A DNA stretch of 59,573 nucleotides. Source: an uncultured Pseudovibrio sp. (lineage in GTDB: Bacteria > Pseudomonadota > Alphaproteobacteria > Rhizobiales > Stappiaceae). This document shows, piece after piece, positions 8,846 to 17,696 of this stretch. Numbering within the stretch: position 1 is the first letter of the stretch; each line of letters begins with the position of its first letter. Both the position numbers and the translations under genes were made by a program. The notes under the pieces were generated by a model. It did no database searches. It saw nothing but the letters and a program-made list of their open reading frames with translations, and had not been told where the DNA came from. The DNA lies in the NCBI GenBank assembly GCA_947496145.1, contig CANMBS010000033.1, positions 1-59,573 on the forward strand, given 5' to 3'.

Positions 8846-10237
8846 ATGGAGTATATCGCTAACCTTCCGCCCACACATGTCTTGCAGGAAAAAGATGCAG
8901 CTCATCATCTGCATCCGTTTACGGATACAAAATCACTTAATGCAAAAGGTACGCGGGTCATTACGCGGGCAGACGGGGTGTACTTGTGGGATTCTGAGGG
9001 CAACAAAGTCCTCGACGGAATGGCGGGCCTGTGGTGTGTGAATGTCGGCTATGGCCGAACGGAGATTATTGAGGCCGTTAACCGGCAGATGCAGCAATTG
9101 CCCTACTACAATACCTTCTTTCAGACCTCGCATCCGCCAGCGATTGCTTTGGCGGAGAAAATCTCCAGTCTTGCGCCTGAGCATCTGGATCATGTGTTTT
9201 TTGCAGGTTCCGGGTCTGAGGCGAATGATACTGTGGTGCGTATGGTGCGCCATTACTGGGCCAGTGAAGGGAAACCGGGCAAGAAAACGATCATCTCGCG
9301 TCATAATGCCTATCATGGGTCTACCATGGCGGGGGCAAGCCTTGGTGGTATGAGTGCAATGCATGCACAGGGCGGGCTGCCTATTCCAGATATTACTCAT
9401 ATCAATCAACCTTACTGGTACGGTGAGGGGGGAGATATGGACCCTGCTGAGTTTGGGCTGATGCGTGCGCGTGAGCTGGAAGCAGAGATTGACAGGCTTG
9501 GTGAAGACAATGTGGCTGCCTTTATTGGTGAGCCTATTCAGGGTGCAGGTGGGGTGGTCATACCGCCAGAGACCTATTGGCCTGAGATTGAGCGTATCTG
9601 CCGGGAGCGCAACATCCTGCTTGTTGCTGATGAAGTGATTTGCGGGTTTGGACGTACGGGGAACTGGTTTGGATCGCAAACGTTTAACTTCAAGCCTGAT
9701 CTGATGCCGATCGCCAAAGGGCTTTCATCCGGTTATCTGCCGATTGGGGCTGTGGTGGTGAGTGAAAAGGTGGCAAAGGGCTTCATCGAGCATGGCGGTG
9801 AGTTTTATCACGGCTTTACTTATTCAGGACATCCGGCAGCTTGTGCTGCTGCTTTGGCGAACCTTGAGATCATCGAGGCAGAGCGGTTGCCAGAAAAAGT
9901 TGCCACTGAGACAGGGCCGTATCTGGCTGAAAGATGGAAAGACCTTGGGGAGCATCCTCTCATCGGAGAGGCGCGGACCTGTGGGCTCGTTGGTGCTCTG
10001 GAACTTTCACCTGACAAAGCGCATCGCGCGCCATTTGAGGCTGAGAAAGGCATTGTGGGGACAATCTGCCGGGATCACTGCTTTGAAAGCGGTCTGGTGA
10101 TGCGCCATGTAGGCGACACCATGATTGTGTCGCCTCCGCTTGTGATTTCAAAAGGTGAGGTGGATGAGTTGATTGAAAAGGCTCACCGTGCATTGGACTT
10201 GACTGCCGCAGATGTGAAGGCGCAGGGGATTAAATAG
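8846..10237 (+). CDS. spuC: Class III aminotransferase, putrescine-pyruvate type
   Basis: 463 residues of the PLP-dependent class III (omega) aminotransferases. It shows the N-terminal LWDSEGNKVLDGMAGLWCVNVGYG block, the GSEANDT cofactor-phosphate region, LVADEVICGFGRTG, and the PLP lysine in PIAKGLSSGYLP. These blocks fit the SpuC/putrescine-pyruvate or beta-alanine-pyruvate branch. The start ATG at 8846 follows GAGGACTG; an upstream TTG is less likely. Placement beside the polyamine regulon and a shared operator support transamination of putrescine to 4-aminobutanal. The gene symbol is inferred. Confidence 0.82.
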   Translation: MEYIANLPPTHVLQEKDAAHHLHPFTDTKSLNAKGTRVITRADGVYLWDSEGNKVLDGMAGLWCVNVGYGRTEIIEAVNRQMQQLPYYNTFFQTSHPPAIALAEKISSLAPEHLDHVFFAGSGSEANDTVVRMVRHYWASEGKPGKKTIISRHNAYHGSTMAGASLGGMSAMHAQGGLPIPDITHINQPYWYGEGGDMDPAEFGLMRARELEAEIDRLGEDNVAAFIGEPIQGAGGVVIPPETYWPEIERICRERNILLVADEVICGFGRTGNWFGSQTFNFKPDLMPIAKGLSSGYLPIGAVVVSEKVAKGFIEHGGEFYHGFTYSGHPAACAAALANLEIIEAERLPEKVATETGPYLAERWKDLGEHPLIGEARTCGLVGALELSPDKAHRAPFEAEKGIVGTICRDHCFESGLVMRHVGDTMIVSPPLVISKGEVDELIEKAHRALDLTAADVKAQGIK

Positions 10238-10282
10238 TCTTGTGTGAAGCCAGTCTGATTATCAAGCCAGCGCAATACCTGC

Positions 10283-11413
10283 TTAGTCCAGTGTTGGTTT
10301 GAAGCGTTTGAGGGCCATGACAAGAAGAACTGCAACGCATATCATCAGCGCATAAACGCTTGAAGATACTTCATTCCATTCTGCGCCTTTGAGCAGGATG
10401 GCGCGTACAACTCTTAAGAAGTGCGTTAGCGGAAAGATTTCTCCCAGCGTTTGCGCCCAGACAGGCATGCCTGCATAGGGAAACATGAAGCCGGAGAGCA
10501 GCAGGGATGGCAGGAAGAAAAAGAAGGTCATTTGCATGGCCTGCATCTGCGTTTTGGCAATTGTTGAAATGAAGTAGCCCAGCAAGACAAGCGAGAGCAC
10601 GAATACGAGAATAGAGCTGAGCAGGAGCGTCATGCCGCCTTCAAAGGGAATGTTGAAGAGCAGGCGACCTGCGACCAGAACAACGCAGACCTGCACACCA
10701 CCAACGGCGATGTAAGGCAGGACCTTTCCGCACATGATCTCAAAGGGGGAAGCGGGCATTGCGAGCAGGTTCTCCATAGTGCCACGTTCGGTTTCGCGGG
10801 TCAGGGCAATGCTTGTCATCATGACCAGTGTGAGCTGGAGAATGACGCCGAGCAGACCGGGCACAATGTTAAACTGTGTAATGCCTTCGGGGTTGTACTT
10901 GCGGTGAATGGTGGTGCTGGTTCTGAGCAGGTCCTGCTTTAGCTTTGGATTGTTCTGCTTAACGCTGGCGACTGCCTTTTCGATGATTGCCGGGGCTGAG
11001 GCAACTGCTGCACCGGAGGCCGCCGGATCGGTCGCATCTGCTTCAATCAGTGCGTTGGGCGTGCCTGCTTCAGCTTGTTTTGCAAAGTCGCTCGGAAGTG
11101 TGACAACAAAGGTGACTTCCCCTTTCCTCAGCAGGCGGCGTGCTTCAGATGGTGAGGCATTTTCAACTGTGAACTTAAAGTACTGCGAATTTTCAAGTGC
11201 GCTGACAACTGCGCGGGAGTAGGGGTCATTGGTCAACGATACCAGAGCGGCAGGCAGACCGCGCGGGTCATTGTTGATTGCATAGCCGAACAAGACGAGT
11301 TGCAGCAGCGGGACACCCAACATCATTGCAAAGGTGATGCGGTCCCGTCGCATCTGGATGAACTCTTTAATGAGCATGGCTATCAGCCGCTGGATTGAGA
11401 GGATTCTGCTCAT
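10283..11413 (-). CDS. ABC-2 type exporter permease
   Basis: 376 residues. One N-terminal membrane helix, a large periplasmic domain (about residues 45-170) and five C-terminal helices give the ABC-2/YhhJ-YbhR layout. The segment LIKEFIQMRRDRITFAMMLGVPLLQLVLFGYAI is typical of this family's first helix. The ATG overlaps the TGA of the ATPase gene (ATGA). Only one permease gene is present, so a homodimeric channel is implied. The substrate is unknown. Confidence 0.85.
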   Translation of the reverse strand: MSRILSIQRLIAMLIKEFIQMRRDRITFAMMLGVPLLQLVLFGYAINNDPRGLPAALVSLTNDPYSRAVVSALENSQYFKFTVENASPSEARRLLRKGEVTFVVTLPSDFAKQAEAGTPNALIEADATDPAASGAAVASAPAIIEKAVASVKQNNPKLKQDLLRTSTTIHRKYNPEGITQFNIVPGLLGVILQLTLVMMTSIALTRETERGTMENLLAMPASPFEIMCGKVLPYIAVGGVQVCVVLVAGRLLFNIPFEGGMTLLLSSILVFVLSLVLLGYFISTIAKTQMQAMQMTFFFFLPSLLLSGFMFPYAGMPVWAQTLGEIFPLTHFLRVVRAILLKGAEWNEVSSSVYALMICVAVLLVMALKRFKPTLD

Positions 11414-12327
11414 TGCATATTGTCCGTGCTGTCGCTCATGAACTTGATGAACACATCTTCAAGGCTGGTTGGAGATTGCTCGATTACAATGTCGCTGTGT
11501 TCCTCAAGAGGTTTCAGGGCGCGTTTGAGAGCCCGATGATTTGTACTCGTTACATGCAGGGCATTGCCGAAGGGCGCGATCTGCTGCACGCCATCCTCCT
11601 CCTGTAATTGCGGGATAAAGCTTTCAATATTGGGACCGGAAAGCGTATAGGTGTGCAGGCCTGCGCCTGCGATCACGTCTTTTAAAGAGCCATCTGCAAG
11701 TAACTTGCCATAAGAGATGTAGGTGATGCGGTGACAGCGTTCTGCTTCGTCCATGTAGTGAGTGGAAACAAGCACTGTCATACCATCAGCGGCAAGCCGG
11801 TGAATTTCATCCCAAAAATCGCGGCGGGCTTTGGGGTCAACGCCTGCGGTTGGCTCGTCCAACAGCAAAAGTCTGGGGCTGTGCATGGTGCAGGCCGCCA
11901 GAGCGAGGCGTTGTTTCCATCCGCCGGATAGCTGCCCTGCCAGTTGATTACGGCGGGAGTACAAGCCAAGCTTTTCAAGGGTTTCTTTTGTGTGCCTGGC
12001 AATTGGTTTCAGGTTGTAAAGCCGGGCGACAAAACTCAGGTTCTCTTCAATGGTCAGGTCTTCGTAAAATGAGAATTTCTGGGTCATATACCCAACCTGA
12101 CTTTTGATGTGCAGGCGATCCCTTATTAAATCATAGCCCAGCACCTGTCCCTGACCCTCATCTGGCTTTAAGAGGCCGCACATCATGCGAATACTAGTGG
12201 TTTTGCCTGATCCATTCGGGCCAAGAAAGCCGACAATTTCACCAGATTTGACGCTGAGCGACACGTTGCTGACAACCAGTTTGTCGCCAAAGCGTTTTGT
12301 CAGACCTCTTACATCAATCGTGTTCAT
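11410..12327 (-). CDS. ABC transporter ATP-binding protein (drug/lipid exporter type)
   Basis: 305 residues with Walker A GPNGSGKTTS, signature LSGGWKQR, Walker B LLLLDEPTAGVD and the H-loop STHYMDEAERC. The C-terminal extension (residues 220-305) resembles DrrA/YbhF-type exporters. It is a single nucleotide-binding domain, so two copies must assemble with the ABC-2 permease. Its start overlaps the adaptor stop and its stop overlaps the permease start (both ATGA). Confidence 0.88.
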   Translation of the reverse strand: MNTIDVRGLTKRFGDKLVVSNVSLSVKSGEIVGFLGPNGSGKTTSIRMMCGLLKPDEGQGQVLGYDLIRDRLHIKSQVGYMTQKFSFYEDLTIEENLSFVARLYNLKPIARHTKETLEKLGLYSRRNQLAGQLSGGWKQRLALAACTMHSPRLLLLDEPTAGVDPKARRDFWDEIHRLAADGMTVLVSTHYMDEAERCHRITYISYGKLLADGSLKDVIAGAGLHTYTLSGPNIESFIPQLQEEDGVQQIAPFGNALHVTSTNHRALKRALKPLEEHSDIVIEQSPTSLEDVFIKFMSDSTDNMQ

Positions 12328-13274
12328 TGCATGCTGTCCAGATCAACGTCAAAAATCTGACCGGGACGAAGCGGGGCGTGAGACGTGGTTGGCTTTGCCT
12401 GTATTTCGTAGACAAGCTTGTCCCGGGTTTCCAGTGAGTAGATAACTGGGGGCGTGAATTCAGGCCCCTCTGCAATATGGGTGATCTGCAGGGCCTGTAA
12501 TGTGGTGCAGCCCGCGCATCTGGCGCTGAACTTTGTGCCAATCCTGAGTTCTGCATATTGCTTCTCCGGTACGAAGAAGTGCAGCTTTACAGAACTGACC
12601 GGCAGCAGACTGGCGATAGGGGCAGTTGGCCCGGCCATCTCGCCTGTGCGCAGGAAAATATCGGAGACTTTGGCATCTTCAGGCGCGTAGATTTTACGCT
12701 TTTCAAGGAGCCATTCAGCCAGATCAACTTTTGCCTTTGCCATTTCATAGAGGCTTTCGGCTGCTGCAATCTGGTCTTCCCGGGCCGGCAGTTTAGCGAC
12801 TGCGAGCTGGGCTTGCAGTTCGTTGATGCGCGCTTTGGTGACAAGCAGGCCGGTCTCAGCTTCGTCAAACTGTGCCTGAGAAATGACTTTGCGTTCCAAA
12901 AGTCCCTGATATCGCTCATAGGTGGATTGAGCCTGCTTTGCCTGCGCCTGTGCAGAGCGCAGGGTCGCCTTTAAAACCTTGATCTCTTCCGGGCGCTTAC
13001 CCAGCTTCAGGTCATTTAAAGAGGAAAGGGTCTGCTGCAATTGTGCTTTGGCTTCTGCCAGTTTCATATTGGCATCTGAAGTGACAAGGGTTGCGATGAG
13101 CTGGCCTTTTTGAACCAGCTCACCTTCTTCAACTGCAACCTCTGCTATTTCGGAGAGTTCAACAGGTGCAAGTTTCAGGTACTCACCCTCAACATACCCA
13201 GCTGTGAGATTTGGTTCCGGGGTGCAGAAGGCGAACCATCCGGCAACGATAGGGAATGTACAGACGTTAAGCAT
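12324..13274 (-). CDS. HlyD-family periplasmic adaptor (YbhG-like)
   Basis: 316 residues. One N-terminal membrane helix is followed by a biotinyl-lipoyl-like half (EVAVEEGELVQKGQLIATL), a long alpha-helical coiled-coil hairpin (about residues 65-185, rich in A/Q/K/E) and a beta-barrel end. This is the membrane-fusion-protein plan that links an inner-membrane ABC exporter to an outer-membrane channel. It overlaps the TetR gene by eight bases and the ATPase by four. No outer-membrane partner gene is in the window. Confidence 0.85.
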   Translation of the reverse strand: MLNVCTFPIVAGWFAFCTPEPNLTAGYVEGEYLKLAPVELSEIAEVAVEEGELVQKGQLIATLVTSDANMKLAEAKAQLQQTLSSLNDLKLGKRPEEIKVLKATLRSAQAQAKQAQSTYERYQGLLERKVISQAQFDEAETGLLVTKARINELQAQLAVAKLPAREDQIAAAESLYEMAKAKVDLAEWLLEKRKIYAPEDAKVSDIFLRTGEMAGPTAPIASLLPVSSVKLHFFVPEKQYAELRIGTKFSARCAGCTTLQALQITHIAEGPEFTPPVIYSLETRDKLVYEIQAKPTTSHAPLRPGQIFDVDLDSMQ

Positions 13275-13974
13275 TGCTTTTGCCTTTCGAAAGATCGTCC
13301 AGCAGAGCGTTGATTGAGCGGTGGATGACTGATTTGATCTGTTCCAGCTCCTCCGGGCCGACGGCCTTCCATTCCATTCGTTTGAGGACGAATGGGCGGG
13401 CTAGCCGCATGTAAAGCAACTGGCCGATTAATGTGAAGGTTGCCAGTTTCAATTCGTCGGAGGTGGCTGGTTGACCAGTGGCTCGGCTTAAAAGTGTTGT
13501 GGCACGGTCCAGCAGAGGCCCAAAGACTGCTTTATAGAGCGTGTCGGTTTCATCAGGGGAGTGGAGTACCTCTCTCAGGATGAAGCTCATAAGCAGTTCA
13601 GCGCGCTTGTTTGTCTGGGTGAATGTGATCATCCGATCAACCATTTCCAGCAGTTTTGCACGTGCCTCTTCTGGAGACATATGCTCAATCTCGGTGATCT
13701 TTCGGTTAAGGACAACAGCGAGTACATCCCCAACAGACATGGCAATAAAGTTGATGCAGGCTTGCTTTAGTCCTGCCTTGCCGCTGAAGTGATAGGCAAT
13801 AGAGGCAATGTTTGTCTTTGCTGTTTGAGCAATGGTGCGCGTGGATGTGCCTGCATAACCTTCTCTGCCAAAGTGCAAAAGTGCAGACTCTATCAGGTCG
13901 CGTTTGGTCTTTGCTGACGGTGTGTCGGATGTAAGTGCTTCGCGCAGTTCGTCCTGCATAGCGGATTTCGACAT
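13267..13974 (-). CDS. TetR-family regulator, CecR-like
   Basis: 235 residues. The TetR DNA-binding domain covers about residues 20-70 (LLHFGREGYAGTSTRTIAQ, then IASIAYHFSGKAGL). A C-terminal helical region with LLMSFILREVLHSP resembles the CecR/YbiH type. As in the enterobacterial cecR-ybhGFSR cluster, it heads the exporter operon, which it probably represses. A palindrome just upstream may be its operator. Confidence 0.85.
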   Translation of the reverse strand: MSKSAMQDELREALTSDTPSAKTKRDLIESALLHFGREGYAGTSTRTIAQTAKTNIASIAYHFSGKAGLKQACINFIAMSVGDVLAVVLNRKITEIEHMSPEEARAKLLEMVDRMITFTQTNKRAELLMSFILREVLHSPDETDTLYKAVFGPLLDRATTLLSRATGQPATSDELKLATFTLIGQLLYMRLARPFVLKRMEWKAVGPEELEQIKSVIHRSINALLDDLSKGKSNA

Positions 13975-13990
13975 ATCGATCTCTATTTAA

Positions 13991-14006
13991 TCAATCGTTT
14001 GATTGA
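13991..14006. promoter_or_regulatory. Palindromic operator candidate for the TetR regulator
   Basis: TCAATC-GTTT-GATTGA lies 17 bases upstream of the regulator's start. The symmetric arms and the position fit autoregulation of the exporter operon. Confidence 0.55.
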
Positions 14007-14194
14007 ATTGTACGCCTATGCTTCTAGTTTGTAAAGTGTGATAGCTGCACTTGGCTTTGCTCACGGTCTCGAAGGGAAGCAGGTCAGTCACTTTGAGCTT
14101 TTTTAGTTTCTGCACAGGGTATTTTCTGTTTCCACAGCTACAGTTGCAGCTTGCTCTTGAATTTCAGATGGTTCGTGGGTATCTACCCCTGCAT

Positions 14195-14284
14195 GGACAC
14201 GTGGCCGAGTGGTCGAAGGCGCTCCCCTGCTAAGGGAGTAGGCCCGGAAGGGTCTCGAGGGTTCGAATCCCTCCGTGTCCGCCA
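14195..14284 (+). tRNA. tRNA-Ser(GCU)
   Basis: A 90-base tRNA with encoded CCA. The acceptor pair is GGACACG with CGTGTCC, the anticodon stem is CTCCC/GGGAG with loop CTGCTAA (anticodon GCT at 14229-14231), there is a long variable arm as expected of serine tRNAs, and the T-loop is TTCGAATC. Its 3' end is the prophage attachment site. Confidence 0.95.
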
Positions 14285-14285
14285 T
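14271..14285 (+). other. attL core of the prophage
   Basis: CTCCGTGTCCGCCAT at the 3' end of tRNA-Ser is repeated exactly at 53735-53749. Integration at a tRNA 3' end regenerates the tRNA, which remains intact here. Confidence 0.85.
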
Positions 14286-14385
14286 TTCCCCTTCTTGCTT
14301 CATCTAAAATTATTTAATGATTACAGTATGTTAAGGCTGAGTTTTGAAATTGCCTTGACATTGAATCCCTCCCTTACATAACATT

Positions 14386-14411
14386 CTACATAACAAACTA
14401 CATAACATTTG
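14386..14411. repeat. 26-bp arm-type repeat, left copy
   Basis: This segment contains two ACATAACA words, and a third lies just upstream at 14376-14383. The full 26 bases recur exactly at 53606-53631. Position inside each prophage end is typical of integrase arm-binding sites. Confidence 0.7.
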
Positions 14412-14429
14412 TGTCTGATGGAGTGTGGA

Positions 14430-15728
14430 ATGGGGTATACGTTAAGTCGCGGTGTCTACTATTTTGTGAGGCGTGTACCTAAGAGATATGCCGCTGTTGA
14501 GCCGCGTTCTCGTGTTCAAATTTCCCTGAAAACCAAAAGTCCCGATGTTGCTGAAAAGAAGTCTCTCATGGTTGAAGAGAGGCTGATGGCCTATTGGGAA
14601 GCTCTTCTTGCCAACAAAGAAGAGAGCGCTCAGGCGCACTATGATGCGGCTTTGGACTTTGCTTCTGCGCATGGCTTTGCTTATCTCTCGCTTGAAGATG
14701 TGGTGGTATCTCCACTTGATGATCTGCTCAGTAGGGTGGATGTGATACCGGACTCGGAGTTTCCCAAGAAAAGCTCAGCAGCTATGGCGGGCGTTTTAGG
14801 GACTGAGAAGCCAGCGAAAAAGCTTTCCAAGATGTATGAGGAGTATCTTGAACTCACGCCAGATCTGCGGGTGGGCATGAGTGATGATCAGATCAGGAAG
14901 TGGAAGAATCCAAAACTCAAAGCGGTAAACAACTTCATAGCCGTGGTGGGTGATAAGGATGTTCACGAGATTACCCGTGAAGACGGATTGAAACTGCGGC
15001 AATGGTGGGTTGACCGGGTTCTGGATGAGGGAACGAAGCCTGGAACGGCGAACAAGGATTTCACTCATCTGTCAAAAGTCTTCTCGACATGGTGTGACCT
15101 AAAGCAGGAGAGTTTGGAGAATCCGTTCTTGCGGTTGCGACTGAAGGAAGACAGCACGCAAGATGAGCGGCCACCATTCTCTCGCAACTGGATCGAGACC
15201 AAGCTACTGGCACCTGATGCATTCGGGGATACCAATGAAGAAGCCGTTTTAATCTTCAGGATCCTCATCAATACAGGGCTAAGACCGTCAGAGGTGGCCG
15301 GGGCTAAGCTGGAGCATTTCAAGACCACTCATAGTGTCCCGCATATCAGTATCGAGGAGTATCGGGCTGAAGGTTCCATGAGGAAGCTGAAGACTAAATG
15401 GTCTGCGCGTGAGGTCCCGCTTGTTGGTGTCTCGCTGGACGCGGCGAAGCGGCTTGTTGCTCTTGGCGGGGTGAAAAAATACTATCTGAAATCAGATCGA
15501 TGGTCAGCAATCATTAATAAAGAGCTGGACGAACATAAACTGAGAGAGAGCAAACAGCACACCGCATACTCGCTGCGCCATTCATTTGAAGACAGTTTAT
15601 TGGAGGCAGGGGTGGATCATAGATTGCGCGTAGAGCTGATGGGGCATGCCTATGATCGTCCGAAGTATGGCGAGGGAGGAAGTCTGCAATTGAAGCGTGA
15701 GCAGATTGAGAAGATAGCATTTTATTGA
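14430..15728 (+). CDS. int: Tyrosine-type integrase
   Basis: About 432 residues. The catalytic domain shows the first Arg in NTGLRPSE, a SLRHSF box, LMGHAYDR with the second His, and a tyrosine in PKYGEG. The N-terminal half carries a SAM-like core-binding region (LKAVNNFIAVVGDKDVHEIT). It recombines the phage attP with the tRNA-Ser gene. The ATG at 14430 is preferred (GGAG six bases before); longer starts would run into the 26-bp arm repeat. The gene is adjacent to attL and reads away from it. Confidence 0.9.
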   Translation: MGYTLSRGVYYFVRRVPKRYAAVEPRSRVQISLKTKSPDVAEKKSLMVEERLMAYWEALLANKEESAQAHYDAALDFASAHGFAYLSLEDVVVSPLDDLLSRVDVIPDSEFPKKSSAAMAGVLGTEKPAKKLSKMYEEYLELTPDLRVGMSDDQIRKWKNPKLKAVNNFIAVVGDKDVHEITREDGLKLRQWWVDRVLDEGTKPGTANKDFTHLSKVFSTWCDLKQESLENPFLRLRLKEDSTQDERPPFSRNWIETKLLAPDAFGDTNEEAVLIFRILINTGLRPSEVAGAKLEHFKTTHSVPHISIEEYRAEGSMRKLKTKWSAREVPLVGVSLDAAKRLVALGGVKKYYLKSDRWSAIINKELDEHKLRESKQHTAYSLRHSFEDSLLEAGVDHRLRVELMGHAYDRPKYGEGGSLQLKREQIEKIAFY

Positions 15729-15952
15729 GAGGCAATCTTTAGGGCTAGTTGCAGGTCGTTTTCGTTTTTCTTGAAGTCTTCAACTTCCTTGGTCAGGCGC
15801 TGGAAGAGCGGCAGATACTCGGTGTTACCTGCGGCAATGGTGATCGCAATTTTCTTTTGAGCATCAAGAAGGCGCTCCAGCGTCACCTCCTTTTTGCGAG
15901 GTGCTGAAGCTGCCAGTTGCGCTGCTTTTTTGCGGCGAGGGGCAACGTTCAT
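15722..15952 (-). CDS. Small phage protein of unknown function
   Basis: 76 residues. The basic N-terminus (MNVAPRRKKAAQ) is followed by a predicted helical, charged C-terminus. Its end overlaps the integrase end by seven bases on the opposite strand. It is the last gene of the leftward early cluster. No family recognised. Confidence 0.55.
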   Translation of the reverse strand: MNVAPRRKKAAQLAASAPRKKEVTLERLLDAQKKIAITIAAGNTEYLPLFQRLTKEVEDFKKNENDLQLALKIASQ

Positions 15953-15987
15953 GGTGGTAGGGTCCTTTGGGTGGCCTCAGCAGGCTG

Positions 15988-16203
15988 TTAGTTGTCGTGA
16001 TCCCAATACTGGATATCCTCAGCAAGTGCGTCTTCTGGGCTTAACCCTTCATCGTAGCCCTCTTTCCAACACTCCTCACCAGTTGCCTCCATGACAGGGC
16101 GTGGCCCGTATCCATTCACAGATCCGTCTGGCTGGGTAAAAAAACTTTCGTGGTGGTCTTCGAAGCGAGCTTTCCACTCTGTCCATGTCAGTTGGTTGGG
16201 CAT
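15988..16203 (-). CDS. Small acidic phage protein of unknown function
   Basis: 71 residues, rich in D/E and W (WTEWKARFEDHHESFF, ECWKEGYDEGLSPEDA). It is part of the leftward early run with 16-35 base gaps. No family recognised. An acidic, tryptophan-rich small phage protein could be an inhibitor or DNA mimic, but nothing here shows that. Confidence 0.55.
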   Translation of the reverse strand: MPNQLTWTEWKARFEDHHESFFTQPDGSVNGYGPRPVMEATGEECWKEGYDEGLSPEDALAEDIQYWDHDN

Positions 16204-16219
16204 TTATCACCTCATTGGT

Positions 16220-16423
16220 TCAGGTCGTGATTTCGATAAGGAGTTTTTCAAGCATTGTTGTTGTGATGTCGCGAAGGGCCTCTGGCATGTGCTTGTTGAC
16301 TTGCCGGGCAAGGTCGGGAGGAGCGTTTACGGCGACTGCGCTGAGCAGATCCGCCAGAGCTTCCGGGTCCTTTGTCATCTTGATGCCGATGTTGATCGGG
16401 TTGATTTCTGTTTCCAGTCTCAT
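16220..16423 (-). CDS. Small helical phage protein of unknown function
   Basis: 67 residues, predicted mostly alpha-helical. Its ATG overlaps the stop of the DUF5131 gene by four bases (ATGA), so it is translated coupled to it. No family recognised. Confidence 0.55.
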   Translation of the reverse strand: MRLETEINPINIGIKMTKDPEALADLLSAVAVNAPPDLARQVNKHMPEALRDITTTMLEKLLIEITT

Positions 16424-17421
16424 TGCGGTCTCGCATCCCGCTTGGGTATCTGCTGTGTCGCCTTTGCGACAGGAGGTGTTGGATAGGCATCATGAGCGAT
16501 GCTATCGAGCAATCGGCCTGAAGTTTTCTTCCCGGTACGCTGCATCAGGTGCACGCGCTCGCCATGAAACCCGCAGCCGCCTTCCAAGTTCAGAATCCGA
16601 AAGTGTTTCGGCTGGTGAACTGCCAAGCCATAGTTTTCACACCAGTCAGGATCGTCGTTGTCGCGGTCAATTTTTGATGACCAGTTACCCCACTGCTTGA
16701 AAAAGAATGGCACTTGGGATGCTGCGCACTGGTCCCGCAAAGAACGGAACCAATCAGGATGTGAGGGGCGAGCGTTATGCCCGCTTTCTCCACCTGCAAT
16801 CACCCAGTTAAGCTCAAAGACAAAGCCAAGGTCTTTGTGGAGCTGGCCAGACAGAGCATTGAAGCGAAGCCCGTCGAACCACTCGACACTGGTCAGGTCT
16901 ACTCGTCCCAGCATCGGTTCACATGAGAGGAAGCGGACAGCCTGAGGGATTTGGCTGAGATGTTTAATCCGCTGGTCTGCTGTCTTTTGGTCTTCAACCG
17001 TTGTTCCGATCCATACATTGGTTGGAAAGAACCACTCCCAGGGGACGAATTTCTTTATGTTTTGTGGTCGCTTTGTCAGCAGCAACCAGTCAAGGTTTGG
17101 CGTGCTCGCGATCAGCTTCCAAAGGTCAGCACGCCATTCCGGCAGAATGCTGGGGTGGTTGTCGAAAACATCAGCCAGAGAAGCGCAGAATACACGGTAG
17201 CGCTTTCCTTCTTTCCGGGCTTTGCGCTCCCAGCTTAAGGGCTTTTTCCAGTTGGCTTCACTTGTGCGGGTACGCTGTGCATGTGGCTCCCAGCGTTCAC
17301 CACCAAATCGTCTATCAATCACCTCTGCATAGCAGTGATCGCAAGCTGGACTTACTTTGGTGCAGCCAATCCATGGATTGAAAGTGTGGTGGGTCCACTC
17401 GATTCCGCTATCCTCTGCCAT
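16420..17421 (-). CDS. Phage Gp37/Gp68-like protein (DUF5131)
   Basis: 333 residues. The N-terminus reads GIEWTHHTFNPWIGCTKVSP, followed by a C-x6-C-x2-C cluster (CTKVSPACDHCYA) that resembles radical-SAM [4Fe-4S] sites. Further DUF5131 landmarks are FCASLADVFD, WLLLTKRP and VIAGGESG. The family is common in phages and mobile elements; its reaction is not settled. It sits in the leftward early operon with ATGA coupling downstream. Confidence 0.85.
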   Translation of the reverse strand: MAEDSGIEWTHHTFNPWIGCTKVSPACDHCYAEVIDRRFGGERWEPHAQRTRTSEANWKKPLSWERKARKEGKRYRVFCASLADVFDNHPSILPEWRADLWKLIASTPNLDWLLLTKRPQNIKKFVPWEWFFPTNVWIGTTVEDQKTADQRIKHLSQIPQAVRFLSCEPMLGRVDLTSVEWFDGLRFNALSGQLHKDLGFVFELNWVIAGGESGHNARPSHPDWFRSLRDQCAASQVPFFFKQWGNWSSKIDRDNDDPDWCENYGLAVHQPKHFRILNLEGGCGFHGERVHLMQRTGKKTSGRLLDSIAHDAYPTPPVAKATQQIPKRDARPQ

Positions 17422-17423
17422 GC

Positions 17424-17696
17424 TCAGTTTCCTCTTTCAGCGTGGTTTTGATAGGCGGTAATGACGTTTGCAGCGCTCCAGCTGAGGTTGACTTGCTGGT
17501 CTGCCGGGAGCGTATCGAAGGGCTTGTTGGTGCTTTCTGGCTTTGTGTGCCAGTAAGCCTTGGCGGCTGATCTGAGGGCGGCAGGGTCCAGCTCTTCGAC
17601 AGAGACTACACCTGCTCCCTCGCAGCGCTCGCACTGCGATAAGGCGAGATGTGAGTAATCAGCGCAGCCTGTGCCGTCGCAGGAAGGGCATTTCAT
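17424..17696 (-). CDS. Small zinc-ribbon protein
   Basis: 90 residues from an ATG with AGGAGG seven bases upstream. The N-terminal CPSCDGTGC and CERCEGAG pairs resemble the DnaJ-type zinc-binding CxxCxGxG repeats (residues 3-30). The rest is a short helical tail. Its role is unknown; such proteins are frequent in phage early operons. The start overlaps the stop of a 38-codon ORF upstream. Confidence 0.65.
   Translation of the reverse strand: MKCPSCDGTGCADYSHLALSQCERCEGAGVVSVEELDPAALRSAAKAYWHTKPESTNKPFDTLPADQQVNLSWSAANVITAYQNHAERGN

Noticed and set aside
8933-9679. 248-codon minus-strand ORF in the aminotransferase gene
   Set aside because: Antisense to conserved class III aminotransferase motifs; composition is not protein-like.
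14376-14411. ACATAACA repeats as a CRISPR-like array
   Set aside because: Only three short words with no regular spacers; the duplication at the other prophage end explains them as integrase arm sites.
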